Assembly: GCA_019418525.1 (NCBI GenBank)
Contig: DYBS01000081.1
Location: 651 to 8,762, forward strand
Reading direction: 5' to 3'
Source of the DNA: Clostridiales bacterium
Lineage (GTDB): Bacteria > Bacillota > Clostridia > Oscillospirales > Oscillospiraceae
Length of the DNA: 8,112 nt
Positions 1 to 5,659 of this stretch are shown piece after piece. The position numbers and the translations under genes were made by a program. Each line of letters starts with the position of its first letter. The first letter of the stretch is position 1. The notes beneath the pieces are model-generated. The model was given only the letters and a program-made list of their open reading frames with translations, searched no databases and was not told the DNA's origin.

Positions 1-650
1 GATATACACAATGCCGCCCAGGCCGCCCAGCATACCGGAGATCAGGACACCGGCGTAGCGCATCTTGTACACGTTGATACCCACGCTGTCCGCCGCCTGG
101 GGGTGCTCGCCGCAGGCGCACAGCCGCAGGCGCACAGCCGCAGGCCGAAGCGGGTCTTGTAGAGCACCACATAGGCCAGCACCAGGGCGATGAGGGCCAG
201 GAGCATGAACCAGTTGAACTCAAAGCCCCCGATGTCCACCAGAAAAGCCTTCTTGGGCTCGATATACTGGATGGTGGAGGACACGTTGTCCACGCTCTCG
301 GCGGTGTTCATGGCTTTCACGAACACGGTGGCCGCCGCGGTACCCAGCAGGTTCATGGCGGTGCCCACCAGGGTCTGGTCGGCCTTGAAGTTGATGGCCG
401 CCACCGCCAGCAGCAGGGAGTACACCATACCCAGGCCAATGCTGGCCAGTACCACCAGCACGATGATGAGGAAGGGGGACGTGCCGCCGGGGAGGAACTT
501 CATCATCAGCGCGCCGCCCAGAGCGCCCATGACCATGATGCCCTCCAGGCCGATGTTGATGACGCCGGAGTGCTCCGAGAAGCAGCCGCCCAGGGCCACC
601 AGGATCAGAACGGAGGCAAAGATCAGCGTATATTGGATCAGAAGCAGCAT
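1..650 (-). CDS. BMP/nucleoside-family ABC transporter permease 2 (NupQ-like), frameshifted and cut by window edge
   Basis: This is the second membrane subunit of the importer, in the BPD_transp_2 family (as RbsC, NupQ). Visible segments are an N-terminal hydrophobic helix (about residues 3-21), the family signature INIGLEGIMVMGAL (31-44), hydrophobic stretches at about 60-87 and 147-164, and the conserved DQTLVGTAMNLLGTA (91-105). The ATG at 648-650 shares its A with the TAA of the upstream permease gene, which points to translational coupling. After about residue 176 the frame is broken by a 14-bp tandem duplication (109-144). As written, the product runs through non-family residues to a TGA at 42-44, giving 202 aa. 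Deleting one repeat copy restores GEHPQAADSVGINVYKMRYA and then AGVLISGMLGGLGGIVYI to the window edge, exactly what this family has there. NupQ-type permeases are usually about 300-320 aa, so the 3' end lies outside. Whether the gene is truly broken or the read is wrong cannot be settled here. Confidence 0.9.
109..144. repeat. 14-bp tandem duplication (about 2.6 copies) causing a frameshift
   Basis: CGCAGGCGCACAGC occurs at 111-124 and again at 125-138. The 8-mer GCCGCAGG occurs three times at a 14-bp period (109-116, 123-130, 137-144). With only one copy, the ancestral sequence would have had two GCCGCAGG 8-mers 14 bp apart, which is the microhomology expected for slipped-strand duplication. 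Since 14 is not a multiple of three, the extra copy moves the permease gene out of frame. Confidence 0.95.
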
Positions 651-1786
651 TACGCTTCCCCTCCTTTCTGAGCCGCGGCCTTGGCCGCTTCCCGCTCGGC
701 CCGGCGGTCCAGACGGCGGTCCAGGGTGGTCTTGAAGAACAGCACGAAGCCGCACAGGTAGATGATCAGGGACGACACCAGATCGGAGATCTGGGCGGAA
801 TACATGGTCTTGTCCACGTACGCGCCGCCGTTGGTGATGTGCTGGATGAAGTAGGAGGAGAAAATGGCGCCGATGGGGTTCAGGCCGCCCAGGAAGGCCG
901 CGGCGATGCCGTTGAAGCCCATGGCGGGCACCGAGGACTGGGTGGTGGACCACTGCTCGAACCCGGTCAGGTACAGCAGGGCTGCGCCCATGCCCGCAAG
1001 ACCTCCGGCGATGGCCATGGTGAGGATGATGTTGCGCTTCTCCTTCATGCCGCAGTACTTGGCGGCGAACTTGTTGAAGCCGGTGGCCTTGAGCTCATAG
1101 CCCAGCTTGGTCTTTTCCAGCACCACCCACACGAGCACCGCCACGATCACCGACAGAGGCACGGCGATGGTGACATAGCGGTTGTTGCCCAGCAGGGCGG
1201 GCAGGCCCGCGTCGGGCAGCACCGCGCCGGGGTTACCGGTGGAGAGCTGGATGGTGTAGGGGCTGGCCCCCTCCTTCACCTTGGCCAGGAGGGTGTTGAC
1301 CAGATACAGGCTGATCCAGTTGAGCATGATGCAGGAGATGACCTCATTGACGTTGCGATAGGCCTTCAGCGCGCCAGAGATGGCGCCCAGCACCGCGCCG
1401 GCTACGATGGCCGCAATGAGGCAGACGAACCAGGGCAGCTTCAGGGCCAGGGCGCAGTACAGGCAGGCGCCCGCGCCCACCACATACTGCCCGGCAGCGC
1501 CGATGTTGAAGAGGCCCACCTTGTACGCGAACAGGATGGACAGGGAGCACATCAGCAGCGGCGCGGTCTTGACCAGGGTGTTGCCCAGGTAGCGCAGCCG
1601 GGCGTTGGCGGTGGGATAGTAGAGGAAGTTCTCCACGATGGTCTTGATGGCCTCCCACGCGCCGGCGGGGTTGATGATCAGCAGCACGAGATAGCCGATG
1701 ATCAGTCCGATGAGGATACACAGCAGGGCGGCCAGCAGAGACTGGACCCCCTTGTTGCGCAGCAAGGGCTGTCGTTTTCCCTTCAT
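650..1786 (-). CDS. BMP/nucleoside-family ABC transporter permease 1 (NupP-like)
   Basis: This is a 378-aa inner-membrane permease of the BPD_transp_2 family that forms the channel with the second permease. A hydrophobic N-terminal helix (about 16-38) is followed by a short outer loop and several more helices, at about 74-90, 92-115, 118-140, 148-166, 203-223, 252-274, 288-312 and 336-352. Signatures typical of nucleoside permeases are FNIGAAGQ (93-100), NEVISCIMLNWIS (147-159), ATGFNKFAAKYCGM (234-247) and GFNGIAAAFLGG (290-301). The C-terminus is a short charged cytoplasmic tail rich in Arg, Glu, Lys and Ala. The ATG sits 3 bases after the ATPase stop codon. A purine-rich ribosome site, GGAAGGGGG, lies in the end of the ATPase gene, so the two are cotranscribed and probably coupled. 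Length and motif order match NupP/YufP of Bacillus. Nucleoside as substrate is inferred from the family. Confidence 0.93.
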   Translation of the reverse strand: MKGKRQPLLRNKGVQSLLAALLCILIGLIIGYLVLLIINPAGAWEAIKTIVENFLYYPTANARLRYLGNTLVKTAPLLMCSLSILFAYKVGLFNIGAAGQYVVGAGACLYCALALKLPWFVCLIAAIVAGAVLGAISGALKAYRNVNEVISCIMLNWISLYLVNTLLAKVKEGASPYTIQLSTGNPGAVLPDAGLPALLGNNRYVTIAVPLSVIVAVLVWVVLEKTKLGYELKATGFNKFAAKYCGMKEKRNIILTMAIAGGLAGMGAALLYLTGFEQWSTTQSSVPAMGFNGIAAAFLGGLNPIGAIFSSYFIQHITNGGAYVDKTMYSAQISDLVSSLIIYLCGFVLFFKTTLDRRLDRRAEREAAKAAAQKGGEA

Positions 1787-1789
1787 CCC

Positions 1790-3322
1790 TTATGCCCCCT
1801 TCCGCTTGGCGCCGGCCATGTAGAGACCCATCTCTTCCACCGTGGTGGTCTTGGGGTCCAGCTCGCCCACGATCTCACCCTCGTACATGACCAGGATGCG
1901 GTCGGAGAGGGCCATGACCTCGTCCAGCTCCAGCGACACCAGCAGCACGCCCTTTCCGGCGTCCCGCTGGGCCACAATCTGCTTGTGGATATACTCGATG
2001 GCGCCCACGTCCAGGCCGCGGGTGGGCTGTACCGCGATGAGAAGCTCCGGGGCCTTGTCGATCTCCCGGGCCACGATGGCCTTCTGCTGGTTGCCGCCCG
2101 ACATAGAGCGGGCAATGGTGATGGGGCCCTGACCGGAGCGCACGTCGTACTGCTCAATGAGGCGGTTTGCGTACTCCCGGATGGCCTTGCGCTTCAAAAA
2201 ACCCGCCTTGGAGACGAACTGGGGCTCAAAATACCGCTGGAGCACCATGTTGTCCTCCAGGGTGTAGTCCAGCACCAGACCGTGCTTGTGCCGGTCCTCG
2301 GGGATATGGCTCATACCCATGGTGGAGCGCTTGCGGATGGAAGCGTGTGTGATATCCTGCCCGCAGAGGGTGATCTTGCCGCTCTTCAGGCTCTCCAGGC
2401 CGGTCAGGCCGTAGACCAGCTCGGTCTGTCCGTTGCCGTCGATACCGGCAATGCAGACGATCTCCCCCGCCCGCACCTGGAAGGACACGTCCTTCACGGC
2501 GTTGTTGCCGTGGCTCTTGGAGCCCACCGTGAGCCCCTCCACGTCCAGGATGACCTCCTTGGGCTGGGCGGGCTCCTTGTGGACCTGGAACTCCACGTCC
2601 CGGCCCACCATCATGCGGGAGAGCTCCTCCTTGGTGGTGTTCGCAATGTCCACCGTACCGATATACTTGCCCTTGCGCAGCACCGAGCAGCGGTCGGCCA
2701 CCTCCATGATCTCGTTGAGCTTGTGGGAGATGAAGAGGATGCTCTTCCCCTCCGAGGCCAGGTTGCGCATGATCTGGATGAGTTCCTCGATCTCCTGGGG
2801 GGTCAGTACAGCGGTGGGCTCGTCGAAGATCAGGATCTCATTGTCCCGGTAGAGCATTTTCAAAATCTCGGTGCGCTGCTGCATGCCCACTGTGACATCC
2901 TCAATGAGGGCGTCGGGGTCCACCTTCAGGCCGTATTTCTCCGACAGCTCCAGCACCTTTTTCCGGGCGTCCGCCTTCTGAAGGAAGCCGTGCTTGCAGG
3001 GCTCCACGCCCAGGATAATGTTGTCCAGAACGGTGAAGCACTCCACCAGCTTGAAGTGCTGGTGGACCATGCCGATGCCCAGGTCGTTTGCGTCGTTGGG
3101 GTCTTTGATCTGCACCACCTGTCCGTCCTTCTTGATGGTGCCCTCCTCCGGCTGGTACAGTCCGAACAGCACGCTCATCAGCGTGGACTTTCCGGCACCG
3201 TTTTCGCCCAGCAAGGCGTGGATCTCGCCTTTCTTCAGCTGCAGGGTGATATTGTCATTGGCCACGATGCCGGGGAACCGCTTCGTGATGTTCAGCATCT
3301 CAATGGCATAGGGCTGTTCCAA
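1790..3322 (-). CDS. BMP/nucleoside-family ABC transporter ATP-binding protein (NupO-like, duplicated NBD)
   Basis: This 510-aa cytoplasmic ATPase carries two fused nucleotide-binding domains, as in RbsA, MglA and NupO. Domain 1 has Walker A GENGAGKST (39-47), Q-loop Gln88, a divergent signature VGMQQR (145-150), Walker B ILIFDEPT (163-170) and switch His200. Domain 2 has a degenerate Walker A GIDGNGQTE (293-301, no Lys), a canonical signature SMSGGNQQK (406-414), Walker B LLIAVQPTRGLD (427-438) with Gln instead of the catalytic Glu, and Ser-Leu-Glu where the switch His would be. This asymmetry is known for the subfamily, so only one composite ATP site should be fully active. The start is TTG at 3320-3322, with GGAGGT (3331-3336) 8 bases upstream. 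The first in-frame ATG is at residue 9, inside the first beta strand, and has no such site. A promoter lies directly upstream. The two permease genes follow without a terminator. Confidence 0.95.
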   Translation of the reverse strand: MEQPYAIEMLNITKRFPGIVANDNITLQLKKGEIHALLGENGAGKSTLMSVLFGLYQPEEGTIKKDGQVVQIKDPNDANDLGIGMVHQHFKLVECFTVLDNIILGVEPCKHGFLQKADARKKVLELSEKYGLKVDPDALIEDVTVGMQQRTEILKMLYRDNEILIFDEPTAVLTPQEIEELIQIMRNLASEGKSILFISHKLNEIMEVADRCSVLRKGKYIGTVDIANTTKEELSRMMVGRDVEFQVHKEPAQPKEVILDVEGLTVGSKSHGNNAVKDVSFQVRAGEIVCIAGIDGNGQTELVYGLTGLESLKSGKITLCGQDITHASIRKRSTMGMSHIPEDRHKHGLVLDYTLEDNMVLQRYFEPQFVSKAGFLKRKAIREYANRLIEQYDVRSGQGPITIARSMSGGNQQKAIVAREIDKAPELLIAVQPTRGLDVGAIEYIHKQIVAQRDAGKGVLLVSLELDEVMALSDRILVMYEGEIVGELDPKTTTVEEMGLYMAGAKRKGA

Positions 3323-3330
3323 GCTTACCG

Positions 3331-3336
3331 ACCTCC
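3331..3336 (-). promoter_or_regulatory. Ribosome binding site that fixes the TTG start of the ATPase gene
   Basis: A perfect GGAGGT lies 8 bases before the TTG at 3320-3322. No ATG or GTG is available at a suitable distance, so this site decides the start. Confidence 0.85.
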
Positions 3337-3361
3337 TTTTTTGCGGGATAGTGACAAGATG

Positions 3362-3390
3362 ATTGTACTATATTGTGCCACATTTTTCAA
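3362..3390 (-). promoter_or_regulatory. Sigma-A-type promoter for the ATPase-permease-permease genes
   Basis: The -35 box TTGAAA is at 3385-3390 and the -10 box TACAAT at 3362-3367, each 5 of 6 matches to consensus, separated by exactly 17 bases. Transcription should start near 3355, giving a leader of about 33 bases that ends in the GGAGGT site. The promoter begins about 20 bases past the terminator of the lipoprotein gene, so the membrane and ATPase genes can be expressed independently of the binding protein. A direct repeat GCACAA (3397-3402 and 3373-3378) flanks and overlaps the promoter. Its meaning is unknown. Confidence 0.75.
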
Positions 3391-3409
3391 ATAATTTTGT
3401 GCAAGATAC

Positions 3410-3438
3410 AAAAAGAGGGCGGGAAAAACCCGCCCTCT
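3410..3438 (-). terminator. Rho-independent terminator after the lipoprotein gene
   Basis: Read on the minus strand, AGAGGGCGGG and CCCGCCCTCT form a perfect 10-bp GC-rich stem with a TTTTT loop, and the stem runs into a T tract (T at 3414-3410). It starts 21 bases after the TAA of the BMP lipoprotein gene and lies before the promoter of the ATPase gene. It probably stops most transcripts after the binding protein and protects their 3' ends. Confidence 0.88.
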
Positions 3439-3459
3439 CTGACTCAGAGTTGATCGGTC

Positions 3460-4695
3460 TTACTTGATGTTGCCGTAGGAGTTGACCGTGATGACGGTGG
3501 CGTTGTCGGCGGGCTCCACGGTGGTGTCGTTGGACACGGTGATGGTGCCGTCGAACATGGCGGCCACCAGGGCCTTGTAGTCGTCCTGGGTGAAGTTGTC
3601 ATCCCACTGGGTGGACTCCATGGGCAGCTGGACGTAGTTGGCCTCGGGGTCGTCGCCGGACACCAGGCCCAGAGTCTCGATCTTGCCGGCATAGTTGGAC
3701 CAGTTGCCGTTGAGGACGATCTCCTCCAGGATGTGCTGGGTGGTGGGGGCCAGGCCCTTCATGGCGGAGGTGACGGTCATGCCCTCGCCGTACTGGTCGA
3801 TGATGGGCGCCTGATCCACGTCCACGCCGATAACCTTGCCGTCCACCTTGGCGGCGGCCTCAGCCGCGGAAGTGTAGATACCGCCGCCGCAGGCGAAGAC
3901 CACTTCCACGCCCAGGGTCTTGTACCAGTTGTCCATATAGCCGGTGATGTCGGCGTCACCTCTGAACTGGTTGCCGTAGACGTACTCTACGGTGACCTGA
4001 TCGCCGATGCCCAGCTCGGCGGCGGCGGCGTCAGCGCCCTGGATGAAGCCGTAGCCATAGCGCATGACGGCGGGGACGGCCATGCCGCCCAAGAAGCCCA
4101 GGTGGGTGTAGCCCAGCTGCACGGCGGCGTAGCCGGCCATGTAGCCGCACAGCTCCTCCTGGTACACGGCGCTGTACACGTTATCGGAGTAGTAGTAGTC
4201 CTTCACGTTCCAGTTGTCGGGGTTGTAGTCGTACTCCTCCCCCTTCAGAGGCACACCGGCCTCCAGGATGTCGCCGGCGGCCACGTCCAGAGCCACGAAC
4301 TTCACGTCGGGGTAGTTCTGAGTGGCCTCCACGATGGTGCCGCCGAAGGCGTAGCCGGGCATGACGACGACGTTGTAGCCGTCGGCCACGGCGGCATCCA
4401 CCATGGCCACACGCTCGGCGGTGGAATCACCGTTGGGCTTGTAGTAGTTGAAGGTCACGCCGTTGGCGTCGCAGAAGGCCTTACAGGCCTCGTAGGTGGT
4501 CTGGTTGAAGGACTGGTCGGTGATGTCTCCGTAGTCGGTGATCATGGCCACCTTGTAGTCACTGGCCGCAGCGCCGCCGTCATCCGGGTTGGCGCTTCCC
4601 GAGGGATTGCTGCCGGTGTCGCCGCCGCAGGCCACCAGGCCGGTGCTCATGGAGAGGGCCAGCAGCAGGGCCGCGATTTTCTTACCCTTCTTCAA
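3460..4695 (-). CDS. BMP-family substrate-binding lipoprotein of the ABC importer (NupN/BmpA-like)
   Basis: From the TTG start this is a 411-aa surface lipoprotein that captures the substrate outside the membrane and delivers it to the permeases. The signal peptide has a KKGKK n-region, a hydrophobic core (residues 7-19) and a lipobox LVAC with Cys23, followed by a Gly/Ser/Asp-rich linker to about 45. The BMP (PF02608) core shows GDITDQSFN (56-64), EELCGYMAG (180-188), GFLGGMAVP (200-208), GFIQGA (216-221), ACGGGIY (268-274) and GVDVDQ (290-295), all typical positions for purine-nucleoside-binding relatives such as PnrA. The start is TTG at 4693-4695, 9 bases after GGAAGG. An in-frame ATG at 4744-4746 would add 17 basic residues before the signal peptide, so I reject it. 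The gene has its own promoter and terminator. It lies directly after deoC and before the ATPase. Substrate identity is inferred from the family and neighbours. Confidence 0.94.
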   Translation of the reverse strand: MKKGKKIAALLLALSMSTGLVACGGDTGSNPSGSANPDDGGAAASDYKVAMITDYGDITDQSFNQTTYEACKAFCDANGVTFNYYKPNGDSTAERVAMVDAAVADGYNVVVMPGYAFGGTIVEATQNYPDVKFVALDVAAGDILEAGVPLKGEEYDYNPDNWNVKDYYYSDNVYSAVYQEELCGYMAGYAAVQLGYTHLGFLGGMAVPAVMRYGYGFIQGADAAAAELGIGDQVTVEYVYGNQFRGDADITGYMDNWYKTLGVEVVFACGGGIYTSAAEAAAKVDGKVIGVDVDQAPIIDQYGEGMTVTSAMKGLAPTTQHILEEIVLNGNWSNYAGKIETLGLVSGDDPEANYVQLPMESTQWDDNFTQDDYKALVAAMFDGTITVSNDTTVEPADNATVITVNSYGNIK

Positions 4696-4704
4696 TGTGA
4701 TCAA

Positions 4705-4710
4705 CCTTCC
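4705..4710 (-). promoter_or_regulatory. Ribosome binding site supporting the TTG start of the lipoprotein gene
   Basis: GGAAGG (within AAAGGAAGG) lies 9 bases before the TTG at 4693-4695. Another in-frame TTG (4702-4704) touches this site and is too close to be used. The choice agrees with the signal peptide, which begins right after the chosen start. Confidence 0.7.
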
Positions 4711-4731
4711 TTTCCTGTTACGAAACAAACT

Positions 4732-4766
4732 CCCAGCCGGAGGCATCTCTGTCTCCCAGGGCTGGG
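4732..4766 (-). promoter_or_regulatory. Inverted repeat in the leader of the lipoprotein mRNA (function unknown)
   Basis: On the minus strand CCCAGCC (4766-4760) can pair with GGCTGGG (4738-4732) across a 21-base loop. The first arm can instead form a small local fold, CCCAG/CTGGG, at 4755-4766. The element lies in the roughly 74-base leader between the predicted transcription start and the ribosome site. It has no T tract and does not resemble a riboswitch I know. Low confidence that it acts. Confidence 0.25.
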
Positions 4767-4775
4767 CACATGTTT

Positions 4776-4804
4776 ATTATATAACATTACCGAATAAAGG
4801 GCAA
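4776..4804 (-). promoter_or_regulatory. Sigma-A-type promoter for the BMP lipoprotein gene
   Basis: A perfect -10 box TATAAT (4776-4781) lies 17 bases from a weaker -35 box TTGCCC (4799-4804, 4 of 6). Transcription should start near 4769. The weak -35 box overlaps one arm of an inverted repeat (4800-4817), and the upstream DNA is AT-rich, which fits a regulated promoter. Confidence 0.78.
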
Positions 4805-4817
4805 CTCTATTTTTGCC
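4800..4817. promoter_or_regulatory. Candidate operator dyad overlapping the -35 box of the lipoprotein promoter
   Basis: GGCAA and TTGCC form 5-bp inverted arms around an 8-bp spacer, 18 bp in all. One arm is part of the -35 hexamer, so a bound repressor would block polymerase. This is a pattern observation only; no regulator gene is in the window. Confidence 0.3.
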
Positions 4818-4825
4818 AACTGGAT

Positions 4826-4841
4826 ACTTTTTTACAAAAGT
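4826..4841. promoter_or_regulatory. Candidate regulatory dyad upstream of the lipoprotein promoter
   Basis: ACTTTT and AAAAGT are 6-bp inverted arms around a 4-bp centre, about 22 bp upstream of the -35 box (centre near -64). This is a possible activator site or simply part of an AT-rich UP element. Short AT-rich dyads arise easily by chance. Confidence 0.22.
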
Positions 4842-4854
4842 GTTAAATAAGTAC

Positions 4855-4889
4855 AAAAAAAGCTCTCGTCAAAAAACGAGAGCTTTTTT
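4855..4889 (-). terminator. Rho-independent terminator after deoC
   Basis: A 9-bp core stem, AGCTCTCGT (4861-4869) with ACGAGAGCT (4876-4884), has a 6-base loop and is flanked by A and T runs that lengthen it to about 14 bp. On the minus strand it is followed by a T tract. It lies about 36 bases past the deoC TGA. The flanking A and T runs would let it act in both directions, but no plus-strand gene needs it. Confidence 0.9.
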
Positions 4890-4924
4890 ATAGAGAAATT
4901 TCTTCTTGTTTTTTTGACCAAGTA

Positions 4925-5572
4925 TCAACCGCGGGCCAGCTTCACCAGCGCGCTGGCGCCAATACGCTCCGCACCGGCGTCCATCATGGCCTGGGCGGCC
5001 TCGAAGGTGCGGATACCACCGGCGGCCTTGATCTTCACACCGGGGCCGATATGGGCCTTGAAAAGGGCCACGTCCTCCACCGTGGCGCCGCCGGTAGAGA
5101 AGCCGGTGGAGGTCTTGATATAGTCGGCTCCAGCCTCGGTGACCAGCTCACAGAGCTTGATCTTCTCCGCCTCGGTCAGGAGACAGGCCTCCACGATGAC
5201 CTTCAGGATGCGGCCGTTGCAGGAGGCCTTGATGGACTTCATCTCCTCCAGCACATCGTTCCAGCGCTGGTCCTTCACCCAGCCCAGGTTGATCACCATG
5301 TCGATCTCGTCGGCGCCGTTGCGCACGGCATCCTCGGTCTCAAAGACCTTCACTTCGGTGGTGGAGTAGCCGTTGGGGAAGCCGATGACGGTGCAGATCT
5401 TCAGATCGTTGCCCACATAGTCGGCCGCCTGCTTCACATAGGAGGCCGGAATACACACCGAGGCGCACTCGTAGGCCTTGCCCTCGTCGCAGATCTGCTG
5501 GATCTGTGCCCAGGTAGCCTCCTGCTTGAGCAGGGTGTGGTCGCAGTGTCTCAGAATTTCCTTGGTATCCAT
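4925..5572 (-). CDS. deoC: Deoxyribose-phosphate aldolase
   Basis: DeoC is a cytoplasmic class I aldolase that reversibly splits 2-deoxy-D-ribose 5-phosphate into glyceraldehyde 3-phosphate and acetaldehyde, the last step of deoxynucleoside breakdown. The 215-aa protein has the normal length and the full TIM-barrel motif set. The N-terminal DHTLLK (11-16), TVIGFPNG (61-68), EIDMVINLG (89-97) with Asp91, the Schiff-base lysine Lys153 in YIKTSTGF, and Lys182 in IKAAGGIRT match the catalytic Asp102, Lys167 and Lys201 of the E. coli enzyme. The ATG at 5570-5572 follows GAAAGGA by 8 bases. The gene has its own promoter and terminator, so it is a single-gene unit, with possible readthrough from the dnaX string because no terminator is seen after the DUF362 gene. 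The BMP nucleoside importer begins next downstream, which suggests a shared deoxynucleoside-use role. Phosphorylase and phosphopentomutase genes are not in the window. Confidence 0.97.
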   Translation of the reverse strand: MDTKEILRHCDHTLLKQEATWAQIQQICDEGKAYECASVCIPASYVKQAADYVGNDLKICTVIGFPNGYSTTEVKVFETEDAVRNGADEIDMVINLGWVKDQRWNDVLEEMKSIKASCNGRILKVIVEACLLTEAEKIKLCELVTEAGADYIKTSTGFSTGGATVEDVALFKAHIGPGVKIKAAGGIRTFEAAQAMMDAGAERIGASALVKLARG

Positions 5573-5619
5573 TTACACGTTCCTTTCTCATCACAGTCAA
5601 GGCTGATACGTGACATCCA

Positions 5620-5649
5620 ATTATACCCTTTTTTCCGGCGCTCCGTCAA
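5620..5649 (-). promoter_or_regulatory. Sigma-A-type promoter for deoC
   Basis: The -35 box TTGACG (5644-5649, 5 of 6) and a perfect -10 box TATAAT (5620-5625) are 18 bases apart. The promoter fills the gap right after the DUF362 stop codon. The start would be near 5613, leaving a leader of about 40 bases with the GAAAGGA ribosome site. Confidence 0.8.
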
Positions 5650-5659
5650 GAAAAATGCC

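Noticed and set aside
651..953. Extension of the permease 2 frame upstream of 650
   Set aside because: The extra 101 codons overlap permease 1 in another frame and are Arg/Pro/His-rich. The conserved protein begins at the ATG at 648-650.
1790..3322. Missing catalytic residues in the second ATPase domain as evidence of a broken gene
   Set aside because: A degenerate second Walker A, Gln in Walker B and no switch His are normal for the RbsA/NupO-type duplicated ATPases.
839..3394. Very long open frame (851 codons) on the plus strand
   Set aside because: It lies antisense to the ATPase and much of permease 1, whose motifs are unmistakable. Its composition (His, Gly, Leu, Val, Asp, Gln rich, no domains) is what a high-GC gene gives in the antisense frame, and it has no ribosome site.
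4696..4746. In-frame ATG start for the lipoprotein at 4744-4746
   Set aside because: It would place 17 residues including an RNRKGR stretch before a normal lipoprotein signal peptide. The TTG at 4693-4695 has a better ribosome site and gives a standard signal peptide.
4696..4775. Purine or other riboswitch before the nucleoside-binding protein
   Set aside because: The leader is only about 74 bases, and I see none of the conserved purine-aptamer loops and no terminator next to it.
5573..5619. Imperfect TCAC/GTGA dyad in the deoC leader as a possible operator
   Set aside because: The arms are only 4 bases with a 14-base gap, which is expected by chance.
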